The position numbers were made by a program, and so were the translations under genes. The notes under the pieces are model-generated. The model was not told the origin of the DNA. It saw nothing but the letters and a program-made list of their open reading frames with translations, and did no database searches. From NCBI GenBank assembly GCA_049658265.1, contig JBASOM010000121.1, positions 1 through 64,000 on the forward strand: a stretch of DNA of 64,000 nucleotides, written 5' to 3'. Below are positions 8,604-16,669 of the stretch, piece after piece (within the stretch, counting starts at the first letter, position 1; the number at the start of each line of letters is the position of its first letter). This stretch comes from DTU063 sp001512695. Its GTDB lineage: Bacteria > Bacillota > Thermosediminibacteria > Thermosediminibacterales > Tepidanaerobacteraceae.

Positions 8604-9404
8604 TTATTTCGCAAGGGAAAGAGCCTCCTGCATCAGTGCCTTAAATCTTTCGGCAGTTCCGGTGGCTCCGGTGACTGAATCAACGTCGGCGGCCTGTTTA
8701 TCAATTACTGATTTTGTCAAGGTATCAATGGCTTCTGCAGGAGTTACGCCGGATTGTGCTTTCATGTTATTGGCATAGTCTGCATCGGTGCTCTTGTAAA
8801 CACCGTCTTTATTTATTTCGTCATAAGCGGCAATGGCTATTTTACCATCCCTAATCAAGACTGCCGCCATTCCTTTCCAGCCGTGGTCGTCAAAATCTTT
8901 ATCGGCTGCCTTGTATAAGCCGTTTTTATAAGCTCCTGAGGCTTCTACCGGCGAAGCCTCAAGGGCTTTTTTAGCAAGGTCTTTGAAGGTGTCAGAGCTA
9001 TGGGTGGCACCGGTTACCGCATCCACGTTGTCGGGATTTTGTTTTGAGACCAGCGATTGCTGTAAATTATTGTATGCATCCAGCGGTGTTGCGCCGGATT
9101 TATCCTTCATATTGGCTGCGTATTCTGGATCAAAGCTCTTCAGCATGTCTTCTTTATTGATCTCATCAAAAAAGACATTGCTAATTTTGCCGCCTTCCAC
9201 TATTACTGTAACCATAGCCTTCCATCCGTGGTCGTCAAAGTCTGCAGCTTCAGCATAATAAACACCATCTTCGTAAGATACAGCTTCGCTTTCAGGACCT
9301 GCTTGTTCTTGCGGAGCTTGTTCCTGAGGCTTTTTCTGACCGCACCCTGCAACAAGGGCTGTAATCAGAAGCACCGCTAATATAACAGTGAAAAACTTTC
9401 TCAT
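8604..9404 (-). CDS. Lipoprotein with two FMN-binding domains (PplA-like)
   Basis: 266 aa. Signal peptide with lipobox ALVAG-C at residue 21, a short Gln/Pro/Glu-rich linker, then two similar domains of about 100 residues, each with YxA(A)DxDFDDHGWK-type starts and each ending in the flavinylation motif: VDAVTGATHSS and VDSVTGATGT. In this family ApbE-type transferases attach FMN to the Thr of the S/T-G-A-T motif. A double-domain flavinylated lipoprotein is the layout of Listeria PplA, an extracellular electron-transfer component. No ApbE or partner NADH dehydrogenase is in the window. GGAGGGG precedes the start. Extracellular flavin-based electron transfer is likely by family; the electron acceptor is unknown. 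Confidence 0.87.
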   Translation of the reverse strand: MRKFFTVILAVLLITALVAGCGQKKPQEQAPQEQAGPESEAVSYEDGVYYAEAADFDDHGWKAMVTVIVEGGKISNVFFDEINKEDMLKSFDPEYAANMKDKSGATPLDAYNNLQQSLVSKQNPDNVDAVTGATHSSDTFKDLAKKALEASPVEASGAYKNGLYKAADKDFDDHGWKGMAAVLIRDGKIAIAAYDEINKDGVYKSTDADYANNMKAQSGVTPAEAIDTLTKSVIDKQAADVDSVTGATGTAERFKALMQEALSLAK

Positions 9405-9434
9405 TTATTATCCCCTCCGTATGTGAAAGTGTTA

Positions 9435-9462
9435 ATTATATTATGTGTATATAATTTGACAA
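9435..9462 (-). promoter_or_regulatory. Promoter of the FMN-lipoprotein gene
   Basis: On the minus strand: TTGTCA (9462-9457), 16-bp spacer, TATAAT (9440-9435). This places the start site about 20-25 bp before the start codon at 9404. Confidence 0.6.
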
Positions 9463-9631
9463 AAAAACGAAAAGTCCTGCTAGAAAATAAAAAGTGTATA
9501 AAAATATAATCGGAGACTGATCTACGAGTCCAAATCTGTCTAAAATAATATACATAAGCAGTTAAAGCATTCACGCCCCTGCAATTAACGAACTTTAATT
9601 ATAAATTTGAGCATATAGTTCGCTTTTTGTG

Positions 9632-9660
9632 TTGACAATGCGCGCTTTCTCGGTTAAAAT
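9632..9660 (+). promoter_or_regulatory. Promoter of the riboswitch-permease unit
   Basis: TTGACA (9632-9637), 17-bp spacer, TAAAAT (9655-9660). The transcript would start near 9667, leaving about 20 nt before the purine aptamer. Confidence 0.7.
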
Positions 9661-9689
9661 ATTTTATAGTCAAGCAGATACTCTTAAAA

Positions 9690-9795
9690 CCCTGTATAAT
9701 TTCGGGAATATGGCTCGAAAGTTTCTACCAGGTGTCCGTAAAACACCACAGGCTACAGGGGAACTCATGCATTCCCCGTTTTTGCGGGGATTTTA
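9690..9795 (+). ncRNA. Purine (guanine-type) riboswitch with terminator platform
   Basis: The aptamer is 9690-9760. P1 pairs 9690-9696 with 9754-9760. P2 is a 7-bp stem with loop AATATGG, and P3 carries loop CCGTAAA; the two loops can form the G-C kissing contacts of the family. The core GTTTCTACC joins P2 to P3. The specificity position in the CTAC of the P3-P1 joiner is C, which indicates guanine/hypoxanthine rather than adenine. After the aptamer, GGGGAA (9758-9763) can pair with TTCCCC (9772-9777) as an antiterminator. The alternative TCCCCG/CGGGGA stem (9773-9790) followed by TTTT is the terminator. Ligand binding should therefore switch the downstream permease off. The joiner is longer than usual at its P3 side. 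Confidence 0.95.
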
Positions 9796-9862
9796 TTATT
9801 TCTTCCCCTTTAGGGGATTACATAATATATTTTAAGGTAAAATAAAAAGAGGAGGTTTCATC

Positions 9863-11197
9863 ATGAAGGAGGAGAGTACAATTTCAAACGCACCTAAAAG
9901 CGGACTCGAGGGTTTTTTTGCCTTATCCGAAAATGGGACAAACGTTAAAACCGAAATCTTAGCAGGCCTTACCACGTTTGTGACCATGGCTTACATCCTC
10001 TTTGTAAACCCGCTCATACTTGCAGATGCAGGAATGGATAGGGGAGCAGTCTTTATGGCTACTGCTCTGGCAGCGGCTATATCAACACTTTTTATGGGCC
10101 TTTATGCTAATTATCCCTTTGCATTGGCACCCGGGATGGGACTTAATGCCTTTTTCGCATACGTCATGGTTGGCAGCATGGGCCTTTCCTGGCAGACAGC
10201 ACTGGGAGCAGTATTTTTATCCGGTATCATTGCAGTAATAGTAACCTTGACGGGTCTTAGGGAACTTTTGATAAGAGCAATTCCAATTTCAATGAAACAT
10301 GCTGTAGGAGCAGGTATTGGATTATTTATCGCTTTTATAGGATTGGTTAATTCCGGCATAGTGGTAGCCAATGAAGCTACCTTAGTAGATCTTGGCGATT
10401 TTACCCAGCCGGGCACCTTACTTGCAACCATCGGACTCATCATTATGGCGGTTCTCGTAGCCAAAGGAATAAAAGGCGGAATTTTAATTAGTATAGTTAT
10501 AACATCGATTGTAGGAATCCCTATGGGGATTACCCAAATTCCCTCAAGTATCATTTCAACGCCTCCTAGCCTTGCACCGGGATTACTGAAACTTGACTTG
10601 GCAGGCGCCTTGAAATTCTCCATGTTTCCGGTCATATTTTCACTCTTCTTCGCAGATCTTTTTGACACTATAGGTACATTCGTAGGTGTTGCCAGCCGCA
10701 CCGGAATGATTGACGAACACGGAAACTTAAAGAGAGGCAACAAAGCACTGTTTGCCGATTCCCTTGGAACAGTTGTAGGTTCACTTCTTGGAACCAGCAA
10801 CACCACAACTTACGTTGAAAGTGCTGCAGGTGTCAGCGTAGGTGGCAGGACTGGTCTCACAGCTGTTGTTGTATCTTTAATGTTCGTGGCAAGCGTCATT
10901 TTGTCACCAATTGCACTGGCGGTTCCCGGTGAAGCTGTGGCCCCGGCGCTAATAATGGTAGGGGTATTTATGGCAAGCAGCTTAAATGAAATCGATTTTA
11001 GTGACATATCTGAAGCTTTTCCGGCCTTTATCACAGCAATTGCCATGCCGATGACCTACAGTATTTCCTATGGTTTAGCTCTGGGCTTCGTGGCTTACAC
11101 AGCCATTAAGTTCCTTACAGGAAAAGGCAAAGAAATTCACTGGCTCATGTACATTCTGACAATCTTGTTCATACTTTACTTCGCATTTATCAGGTAG
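9863..11197 (+). CDS. Hypoxanthine/guanine permease, NCS2 (AzgA/PbuG-like)
   Basis: 444 aa, about 12 membrane helices. It shows AzgA-subfamily features: GLTTFVTMAYILFVNP near residue 35, ALAPGMGLNAFFAY near 87, and FFADLFDTIGTFVG and GTSNTTTYVES in the later half, the last two being the substrate-site and TM10 motifs. It should import hypoxanthine/guanine (or adenine) with protons. The guanine-type riboswitch in its leader agrees with that substrate range. GGAGG precedes the ATG. A second weak CCCC-TTTA-GGGG hairpin lies at 9804-9815 in the leader. Confidence 0.93.
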   Translation: MKEESTISNAPKSGLEGFFALSENGTNVKTEILAGLTTFVTMAYILFVNPLILADAGMDRGAVFMATALAAAISTLFMGLYANYPFALAPGMGLNAFFAYVMVGSMGLSWQTALGAVFLSGIIAVIVTLTGLRELLIRAIPISMKHAVGAGIGLFIAFIGLVNSGIVVANEATLVDLGDFTQPGTLLATIGLIIMAVLVAKGIKGGILISIVITSIVGIPMGITQIPSSIISTPPSLAPGLLKLDLAGALKFSMFPVIFSLFFADLFDTIGTFVGVASRTGMIDEHGNLKRGNKALFADSLGTVVGSLLGTSNTTTYVESAAGVSVGGRTGLTAVVVSLMFVASVILSPIALAVPGEAVAPALIMVGVFMASSLNEIDFSDISEAFPAFITAIAMPMTYSISYGLALGFVAYTAIKFLTGKGKEIHWLMYILTILFILYFAFIR

Positions 11198-11233
11198 CAA
11201 CATTCGTATGTTGAAACTGAGGGCATAATATGT

Positions 11234-11274
11234 AAAGCAAGACTTTCATAGTTTGAAGGTCTTGCTTTTTTTTG
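11234..11274 (+). terminator. Rho-independent terminator after the purine permease
   Basis: A 14-bp stem (11234-11247 with 11255-11268, one G-T pair), 7-nt loop and eight T residues. It closes the riboswitch-permease unit. Confidence 0.92.
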
Positions 11275-11361
11275 AGGAAAAGCAGGTTCTTCGGGACACG
11301 AAAGCACTTTTGATGGCGCTATCGGGGGGCTTCTTTTTACTTTATTTTACTTTTATCTAGT

Positions 11362-11369
11362 GCTATAAT
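11362..11369 (+). promoter_or_regulatory. Extended -10 promoter of the DUF362 gene
   Basis: TG-C-TATAAT at 11362-11369 with no good -35, 45 bp before the ATG at 11414. Confidence 0.5.
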
Positions 11370-11413
11370 TATATATGTTTGAACATTTCATAAAAGTTTA
11401 AGGCGGGAAAGAA

Positions 11414-12502
11414 ATGGATAGGGACAAGATCAATATAATATACGGCAATGAAGCTAAAAAGATGATTTTTGATGTTCTTTCAAAAATAAATATAGAAGAC
11501 TATATAGACAAAAATGCTCTCATAGCCATAAAGCCCAACCTGGTAGTTGCCAAACCCTCCACATCCGGAGCCACAACATCGCCGGAACTTGTAGAGGGAA
11601 CCGTTCAATACTTAAAATCAAAGGGCTTTGACAATATAATAATCATGGAGGGTTCCTGGGTGGGCGATAGAACCTCAAGGGCCTTTGAAGTGTGTGGATA
11701 CACTCAAATTGCAAGAAAATATAATGTTCCTCTCATTGATTTGCAAAAGGACTCTTATACGACGTGCTATGTTGATGGAATGGAGATAAATGTATGTGAG
11801 CAGGTGCTTAAAGTAGATTATTTAATAAACATGCCGGTTTTAAAAGGCCATTGTCAGACCAAGATAACATGTGCATTAAAAAATTTAAAAGGCTGCATTC
11901 CCAATAGTGAAAAGAGAAGATTTCACAGCATGGGATTACATAAACCCATTGCATATCTCAATAAGGCGGTCAAAAGCCACTTAATAATCGTTGACGGCCT
12001 AATGGGCGATTTAGACTTTGAAGAAGGGGGAAACCCCGTCCAGATGGACAGGATCATAGTTGGTTTTGACCCTGTGTTGATTGATTCATATGTAGCAGAT
12101 TTGATGGGCTATGATGCAGAGGAGATAACGCATATAAAAATAGCTAAAGAAATAGGTGTGGGCAATTGCCTTGCTTCAAGCAACCAAATATACGAGCTAA
12201 ATGAGGATTTTAATACCAGGAAAATACCACGCTCCCGTGCAGTCGAAAGATTGTCAAAGTATGTGGAGGAAAGGGATGCGTGCTCTGCCTGCTATGGCAG
12301 CTTAATTCATGCCTTGGCAAGACTCGATGAACAGGGTCTTTTAAGGAAACTTAAAGGAAAGATTTGTATTGGCCAGGGATTTAAGCGAGTAGAGGGCAAA
12401 GGTATCGGGGTAGGAGCCTGCACAAGATATTTTGAACAAAATGTACCGGGTTGTCCTCCAACGGCCAAGGATATTATCGAGCTGCTTAAAAAAGATATAT
12501 GA
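11414..12502 (+). CDS. DUF362 domain protein (putative Fe-S protein)
   Basis: 362 aa. The DUF362 domain spans most of the chain: IAIKPNLVVAKPSTSGATTS, of which the P-N-L and S-G-A-T-T parts are typical, then PVLKGHCQTKITCALKNLKG and the D-G-L-M-G-D segment. The C-terminal part has ACSACYG and GVGACTRYFEQNVPGCPP, suggesting an Fe-S centre or bound metal. There is no ferredoxin domain like that of some family members. The function of DUF362 proteins is not established. It is monocistronic, from an extended -10 promoter to the MATE gene 81 nt on. Confidence 0.82.
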   Translation: MDRDKINIIYGNEAKKMIFDVLSKINIEDYIDKNALIAIKPNLVVAKPSTSGATTSPELVEGTVQYLKSKGFDNIIIMEGSWVGDRTSRAFEVCGYTQIARKYNVPLIDLQKDSYTTCYVDGMEINVCEQVLKVDYLINMPVLKGHCQTKITCALKNLKGCIPNSEKRRFHSMGLHKPIAYLNKAVKSHLIIVDGLMGDLDFEEGGNPVQMDRIIVGFDPVLIDSYVADLMGYDAEEITHIKIAKEIGVGNCLASSNQIYELNEDFNTRKIPRSRAVERLSKYVEERDACSACYGSLIHALARLDEQGLLRKLKGKICIGQGFKRVEGKGIGVGACTRYFEQNVPGCPPTAKDIIELLKKDI

Positions 12503-12529
12503 GAATCATTCTTAATTCATGTTATAATG

Positions 12530-12538
12530 TTAGTATCT
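12530..12538 (+). promoter_or_regulatory. Extended -10 promoter of the MATE gene
   Basis: TG-T-TATAAT at 12530-12538, about 45 bp before the ATG at 12584. Confidence 0.5.
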
Positions 12539-12583
12539 GCAAATCTAGCAAGTATAACTTGATTTATAGAGAGAGTGTTATCC

Positions 12584-14020
12584 ATGAAAAACAACATGAC
12601 TCCCGACGAAAAATTTCAAATGATGACACAGACTCCAGTTGAGAAACTGATTGTTACACTAGCCATTCCTACTGTTACAAGCATGCTGATTACTTCAATA
12701 TACAATATGGCCGACACCTTTTTTGTGAGTAAAATAAGCACCAGTGCCTCAGGTGCTGTAGGTGTTGCTTTTTCCCTAATGTCGATTATTCAGGCAGTCG
12801 GCTTTACCATCGGCATGGGTTCGGGAAATTATATTTCAAGACTCCTTGGTCAAAAGAAGCGAGAGCACGCTGCACAAGTTGCAGCTACCGGTTTTTTTAC
12901 TGCTCTTATTTTGGGCGTAGTAATAACGGTAATTGGCCTTATTTTCTTGGACACACTTGTGTACGCTCTCGGAGCTACTCCAACCATCGCTCCTTATGCA
13001 AAAGCTTATATAAAGTTCATCCTGCTTGGTGCACCTTTCATGACCGCATCTTTTGTATTAAACAATATCTTACGCTTCCAAGGCAGTGCATACTTTGCGA
13101 TGAAGGGAATAACAACGGGAGGTATTATTAACATTATATTAGACCCTATATTCATCTTTGGTCTCAATATGGGTACCGCCGGTGCAGCTATAGCCACAAT
13201 TATTAGCCAATTTATCAGTTTTAGCATTCTATATTACAATTCGTCAAGAGGTGGAAATATAAAGATCAGTTCTAGAAACTTTACCCCGAAATGGGAAGTT
13301 TATAAACAAATCCTGAAAGGTGGTATGCCGTCTTTTTATCGCCAGACACTGGGGAGTATTGCCATGATTTTCATGAACCGCAGTGCCGGTGTCTACGGTG
13401 ATGCTGCTGTTGCCGCGATGGCAATAGTAACACGAGTATTTCAATTTGTGATATTGGTAATGATTGGGTTTGGCCAAGGCTTTCAGCCGGTGTGCGGGTT
13501 TAACTATGGGGCAAAACGATATGATAGGGTGCTGCGTGCCTTCTGGTTCAGCGTTAAAGTTTCGGTGACATTCTTGGTGTTCATGGCTGCAATCGGTTTT
13601 GTGTTCTCATCTAATATAGTGGCAGCCTTTCGAAAAGAAGATTTGGAGGTTATAGCAATCGGAACTCGCGCTTTTAGGTATTATTGCATTGCGTTCCCGC
13701 TTTCTTCATGGGTTGTAATGACTAATATGCTGCTTCAAACAATAGGCAGATCATTTGAGGCTTCAATTGTTGCAATGTCACGGCAGGGCCTGTTTTTCTT
13801 ACCGGCAATCTTGATTTTGCCTCGCAAGCTGGGCCTCCTTGGTGTTCAAATCAGCCAGCCCATATCGGATCTTTGCTCATTTTTAATTGCATTGCTGCTA
13901 GGGCTTCGCGTATTAAATGAGCTAAAATCGCTGCATGAAGAAGTCGAAATTGCCAAAGGAGATAAATGCGGTGAAGTATATATATCCTGCCTTAAAGAAA
14001 GCAGAGCACACCAAAACTAA
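12584..14020 (+). CDS. MATE family multidrug efflux transporter
   Basis: About 478 aa, 12 predicted membrane helices in two MatE halves. The first half contains LAIPTVTSMLITSIYNMADTFF, whose P-N-M-A-D-T type motif is typical, and MGSGNYISRLLGQ. The second has MIGFGQGFQPVCGFNYGA, the matching motif of the duplicated half. It should exchange Na+ or H+ for cationic compounds. The ATG at 12584 is preferred over GTG 12575 because the purine-rich GAGAGAG lies at the right distance. The last 30 residues are a polar tail. Confidence 0.88.
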   Translation: MKNNMTPDEKFQMMTQTPVEKLIVTLAIPTVTSMLITSIYNMADTFFVSKISTSASGAVGVAFSLMSIIQAVGFTIGMGSGNYISRLLGQKKREHAAQVAATGFFTALILGVVITVIGLIFLDTLVYALGATPTIAPYAKAYIKFILLGAPFMTASFVLNNILRFQGSAYFAMKGITTGGIINIILDPIFIFGLNMGTAGAAIATIISQFISFSILYYNSSRGGNIKISSRNFTPKWEVYKQILKGGMPSFYRQTLGSIAMIFMNRSAGVYGDAAVAAMAIVTRVFQFVILVMIGFGQGFQPVCGFNYGAKRYDRVLRAFWFSVKVSVTFLVFMAAIGFVFSSNIVAAFRKEDLEVIAIGTRAFRYYCIAFPLSSWVVMTNMLLQTIGRSFEASIVAMSRQGLFFLPAILILPRKLGLLGVQISQPISDLCSFLIALLLGLRVLNELKSLHEEVEIAKGDKCGEVYISCLKESRAHQN

Positions 14021-14036
14021 TACATTTTGCCAATTG

Positions 14037-14077
14037 AAATAGAGACCTCGCCTTTTAAGGGAGGTCTCTATTTTACA
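14037..14077. terminator. Bidirectional terminator between convergent genes
   Basis: A 13-bp perfect stem (14037-14049 with 14061-14073), A-rich on the left and T-rich on the right, so it can end both the MATE transcript and the minus-strand transcript of the bifunctional nuclease. Confidence 0.85.
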
Positions 14078-14114
14078 TATAAAGTGTTTGAATTTTTGCT
14101 ATAATATTAACATA

Positions 14115-14528
14115 CTATGATAACTGTATATCCGACGTGTCATAGGTGAACTCTACAAGCCATCTATTCATGAATATAGGAATATCACATCTTACTGCTA
14201 AGGCTATGGCATCGCTTGGTCTGGAATCTAGCACAATGGATTGGCCATTTTGGTTTATGTGAATTTCAGCATAATAAGTATTACCTTTTATACTAGTAAT
14301 GACAACTTTTTCTACAACTCCGCCGAGTTTTTCGATAGCTGTTTTTAAAAGATCAGGAGTCATTGGCCTGGGTGGTTCTACTCCCTGAATGGGCATAACT
14401 ATGTTGTGAGCTTCCAGCCCACCTATAACTATAGGGAGCACCATTTTTTCTTTCTCCTTGTCAACCAACAGGACTGTAAAATTCCCGCCAATGTCGACAG
14501 TTACAGTTTTGACCTTCATTTCAATCAT
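14115..14528 (-). CDS. Bifunctional nuclease domain protein (DUF151)
   Basis: About 137 aa, a complete BFN/DUF151 domain: VLPIVIGGLEAHNIVMPIQG, with the G-x-x-E-A motif, then ITSIKGNTYYAEIHI and VLDSRPSDAIALAVRCDIPIF, the last being the family signature. Family members have reported DNase/RNase activity, though the cellular role in bacteria is unclear. The start is ATG 14528 on the minus strand, preceded by GAGGTGA. The reading frame stays open further upstream to 14735, but that extension crosses a terminator and has no site of its own. Confidence 0.88.
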   Translation of the reverse strand: MIEMKVKTVTVDIGGNFTVLLVDKEKEKMVLPIVIGGLEAHNIVMPIQGVEPPRPMTPDLLKTAIEKLGGVVEKVVITSIKGNTYYAEIHINQNGQSIVLDSRPSDAIALAVRCDIPIFMNRWLVEFTYDTSDIQLS

Positions 14529-14605
14529 ATGATTCACCTCAGTAAAATGATGAGGTAAAAATTTTCCTCTAAATCTATTATAACAATAACACATATTGGT
14601 AGCAA

Positions 14606-14760
14606 ATAAAAAGGCAACCTTGCGGTTTGCCTGGTGTCTCACTGACAACCTTTCTATATAGTGTAATAACCCGTATGGGACAATCATCATCTGCTCCGCT
14701 GTACAGCGGATTCCTACTTTTTGACACACAGTCAAACATTATGTTGCTGATAGTATTTTT
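14606..14760 (-). ncRNA. Candidate structured RNA upstream of the DUF151 gene
   Basis: Reading leftwards: hairpin TTTGAC-N5-GTCAAA (14736-14720), the perfect 16-bp palindrome TCCGCTGTACAGCGGA (14710-14695), a small CCC-ATAC-GGG hairpin, then the terminator at 14632-14610. A chain of short perfect hairpins ending in a terminator without a credible open frame fits a small RNA, or a leader for the DUF151 gene whose transcript is attenuated. I do not recognise a known RNA family. Confidence 0.35.
14610..14632 (-). terminator. Minus-strand terminator of an unassigned transcript
   Basis: A stem of 8 bp with a one-base bulge (14612-14619 with 14624-14632). On the minus strand it is followed by TTTTATTT. 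No annotated gene ends here, so it suggests a leftward transcript from the region up to about 14950. Confidence 0.6.
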
Positions 14761-14839
14761 GCTGAATCAATCCAACCCTTTACACATTCTTTTTATATAT
14801 CTGTCTCATATCTTATTTATGTGCTCACCTTTTAATATT

Positions 14840-14949
14840 TTAGTTGTTCCAAATCTCCACCAGGCCTTCTTTTAGGTCAACATCGTTGATGATCTTGTCT
14901 TCAATTTCCCAACAGTCAAAAAACTATAAAAATCTTTTAAATCTAGCAT
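14840..14949 (-). pseudogene. Possible frameshifted gene remnant
   Basis: On the minus strand, codons from ATG 14949 read MLDLKDFYSF. After a run of six T residues (plus-strand A-run 14918-14923) the +1 frame continues FDCWEIEDKIINDVD and on through LKEGLVEIWNN to a stop at 14840. Both pieces look like coding sequence, and joining them needs a single-base change in the homopolymer. The family is not recognised. No ribosome site precedes the ATG. It could be a decayed short gene or a sequencing slip in a poly-T tract. Confidence 0.35.
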
Positions 14950-15149
14950 TTTTTATTAACGATTAATTATTACAGGTATGGGGATAAAACCAGGCGTAAT
15001 ATGCCGACACTGGTATACAGAAGGTCAAATGATTTCATTAGTCGAGATTGTGTGTTAAAATAAAGTTAAAACAATGAATTAATTGTCGATTCAGAATCTA
15101 ATATCGTGATTTCCAAGCAAACTAATATTTTGTTGAAAGGAGGCTTTTA
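14950..15149. other. Intergenic, no gene seen
   Basis: An AT-rich stretch before the phosphoribosyltransferase gene. Neither strand gives a credible reading frame or clear hairpin. Only the AAAGGAGG site just before 15150 is assignable. Confidence 0.5.
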
Positions 15150-15794
15150 ATGTTTCAGGATCGGCAGGATGCGGCAATGCAATTGGCTGAAAAGTTAAAG
15201 ACATATAAAAATGATCCGGCTAGCATAGTATTAGCCATCCCTAGAGGTGGTGTCATCATTGCCGATGTGGTGTGTGAACAGCTGAATCTTCCCATGGATA
15301 TTGTGGTTACAAGAAAGCTGGGAGCCCCCTACAATGAAGAGCTGGCGATAGGTGCAGTAGATTCAAGGGGCGGTACGATTTTAAATCACAATATTATCTT
15401 CAGGCTCCGCGTACCCGAGGCATATATTGAAATAGAGGCTAAGCGTAAGGCTGAAGAGGCTAGAACTAGGCTGAAACAGTACAGGGGAACGGACGAGTAT
15501 GAAAGTTTGTCGGACAAGAATGCTATTGTTGTTGATGATGGTATAGCCACCGGATATACCGTAATGTCGGCAATAAATTTTTTGAAAGGCCTAAAGCCAA
15601 AAAAGTTGATTTTAGCCACGCCCGTTATAGCGCCTGATACCAGGGTAAAGATGGAAAAAATAGTGGATGAGTTGATATGCGTAAAATCGGAAGATCCCTT
15701 TTATTCTGTTGGCCAGTTTTACTACAAGTTCTTTCAGGTAACTGATTCTGAAATCATGGATGTCTTGGCAAAAAGAAGATTCCCAAGGCAGTGA
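15150..15794 (+). CDS. Phosphoribosyltransferase domain protein
   Basis: 214 aa, PRTase type I fold. The PRPP-binding loop is NAIVVDDGIATGYTV at about residues 124-138, and the N-terminal part has VLAIPRGGVIIADVV followed by MDIVVTRKLGAP. This is the stand-alone family often annotated as predicted phosphoribosyltransferase, related to adenine/hypoxanthine PRTases, whose substrate is unknown. AAAGGAGG lies before the ATG. The flanking genes do not point to a pathway. Confidence 0.82.
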   Translation: MFQDRQDAAMQLAEKLKTYKNDPASIVLAIPRGGVIIADVVCEQLNLPMDIVVTRKLGAPYNEELAIGAVDSRGGTILNHNIIFRLRVPEAYIEIEAKRKAEEARTRLKQYRGTDEYESLSDKNAIVVDDGIATGYTVMSAINFLKGLKPKKLILATPVIAPDTRVKMEKIVDELICVKSEDPFYSVGQFYYKFFQVTDSEIMDVLAKRRFPRQ

Positions 15795-15840
15795 CCATGT
15801 TCTGTCGTTTTTAAAATTAAAATTCGAAGATTAATAAAAA

Positions 15841-15873
15841 AGGGGCTCTTGCATTCTTTTGCAAAAGCCCCTT
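15841..15873. terminator. Bidirectional terminator between convergent genes
   Basis: Stem 15841-15853 with 15860-15872 (AGGGGCT...AGCCCCT with one mismatch), flanked by an A-run on the left and T-rich sequence on the right. It serves the phosphoribosyltransferase and the convergent UPF0173 gene. Confidence 0.85.
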
Positions 15874-15877
15874 CTCC

Positions 15878-16540
15878 TTATATTTCTACAGATTCGCCGG
15901 GTTTTAGGATGATTACTTCCGTTTGGGTTCTTGCCTCCACCAGCTTTTTAAATTCCATGGGGTCCCTTTGTATGGCAGGGAAGGTGTTGTAGTGCATAGG
16001 TATCACCTTTTTGGGCTTGATCATTTCCACTGCCTTGGCTGCATCTTCAATTCCCATGGTGTAGATATCGCCTATGGGCAAGAGTGCTAAATCTATTTCT
16101 TCACTTTCAAGTAAACTCATGTCACCAAAAAGGGCCGTATCTCCTGCAAAGTATATTTTTTTGCCTATTAACTCTACTACAAAACCAGAGGCACTGCCCC
16201 CTGCCACTCCGCTGCTGTGGAAGGCCTGGAAAATCTTCACGCTGCCAAAATCCGCCGGAAGCCTTCCGCCCAAGTTGCCTGCCTGGACCTTTATTCCTTC
16301 CTTTTCAAAGATTTGCGCCACTTCAAAAACGGCATATACTGTAGCATCACTATTTTTGGCAATTTGTATTGCATCGCCTAGATGGTCAGAATGGGCGTGG
16401 GAGACAAAAATGTGCGTAACTTTTACTTCATCGGCCTTTTTTGCTGCCAGGGGATTTCCCGTTAAAAAGGGGTCAAAGAGGAGGGTGTAGCTCTCTTCCG
16501 TTATTAAAAAAGCTGCGTGACCCAAGAATTCAACCTTCAT
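15878..16540 (-). CDS. UPF0173 metal-dependent hydrolase (metallo-beta-lactamase fold)
   Basis: About 220 aa. The MBL motifs are clear: FLGHAAFLI at the N-terminus, SHAHSDHLGD (HxHxDH) at about residue 50, IYFAGDTALFGDM, and IPMHYNTFP near the C-terminus. These give a two-metal hydrolase of the UPF0173/YtkL group with unknown substrate. Minus-strand GAGGTG lies 6 nt before ATG 16540; a GTG 9 nt upstream is in frame but lies within that site. Confidence 0.87.
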   Translation of the reverse strand: MKVEFLGHAAFLITEESYTLLFDPFLTGNPLAAKKADEVKVTHIFVSHAHSDHLGDAIQIAKNSDATVYAVFEVAQIFEKEGIKVQAGNLGGRLPADFGSVKIFQAFHSSGVAGGSASGFVVELIGKKIYFAGDTALFGDMSLLESEEIDLALLPIGDIYTMGIEDAAKAVEMIKPKKVIPMHYNTFPAIQRDPMEFKKLVEARTQTEVIILKPGESVEI

Positions 16541-16625
16541 CAAAATCACCTCAACTTTTTGACTATTATATCAAAACAGCTGCCGTATTGACAAATTATC
16601 GGAAATTAGACCGGGAGCTTGAATA

Positions 16626-16634
16626 TGCTATAAT
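16626..16634 (+). promoter_or_regulatory. Extended -10 promoter of the DUF4236 gene
   Basis: TG-C-TATAAT at 16626-16634. A TTGACA at 16588 is 35 bp away and so too distant to be its -35. Confidence 0.55.
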
Positions 16635-16669
16635 AAAGTAAAGTGATGGGTTAAAGTGAGGTTTTGCTT

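Noticed and set aside
9629..9835. Open frame of 68 codons across the riboswitch
   Set aside because: It runs through the aptamer and terminator, has no ribosome site, and the RNA structure explains the sequence.
14529..14735. N-terminal extension of the DUF151 protein
   Set aside because: It crosses a minus-strand terminator and lacks a ribosome site; the domain starts right after ATG 14528 with GAGGTGA.
16588..16593. TTGACA as -35 for the TATAAT at 16629
   Set aside because: The spacer would be 35 bp; an extended -10 alone is the better reading.
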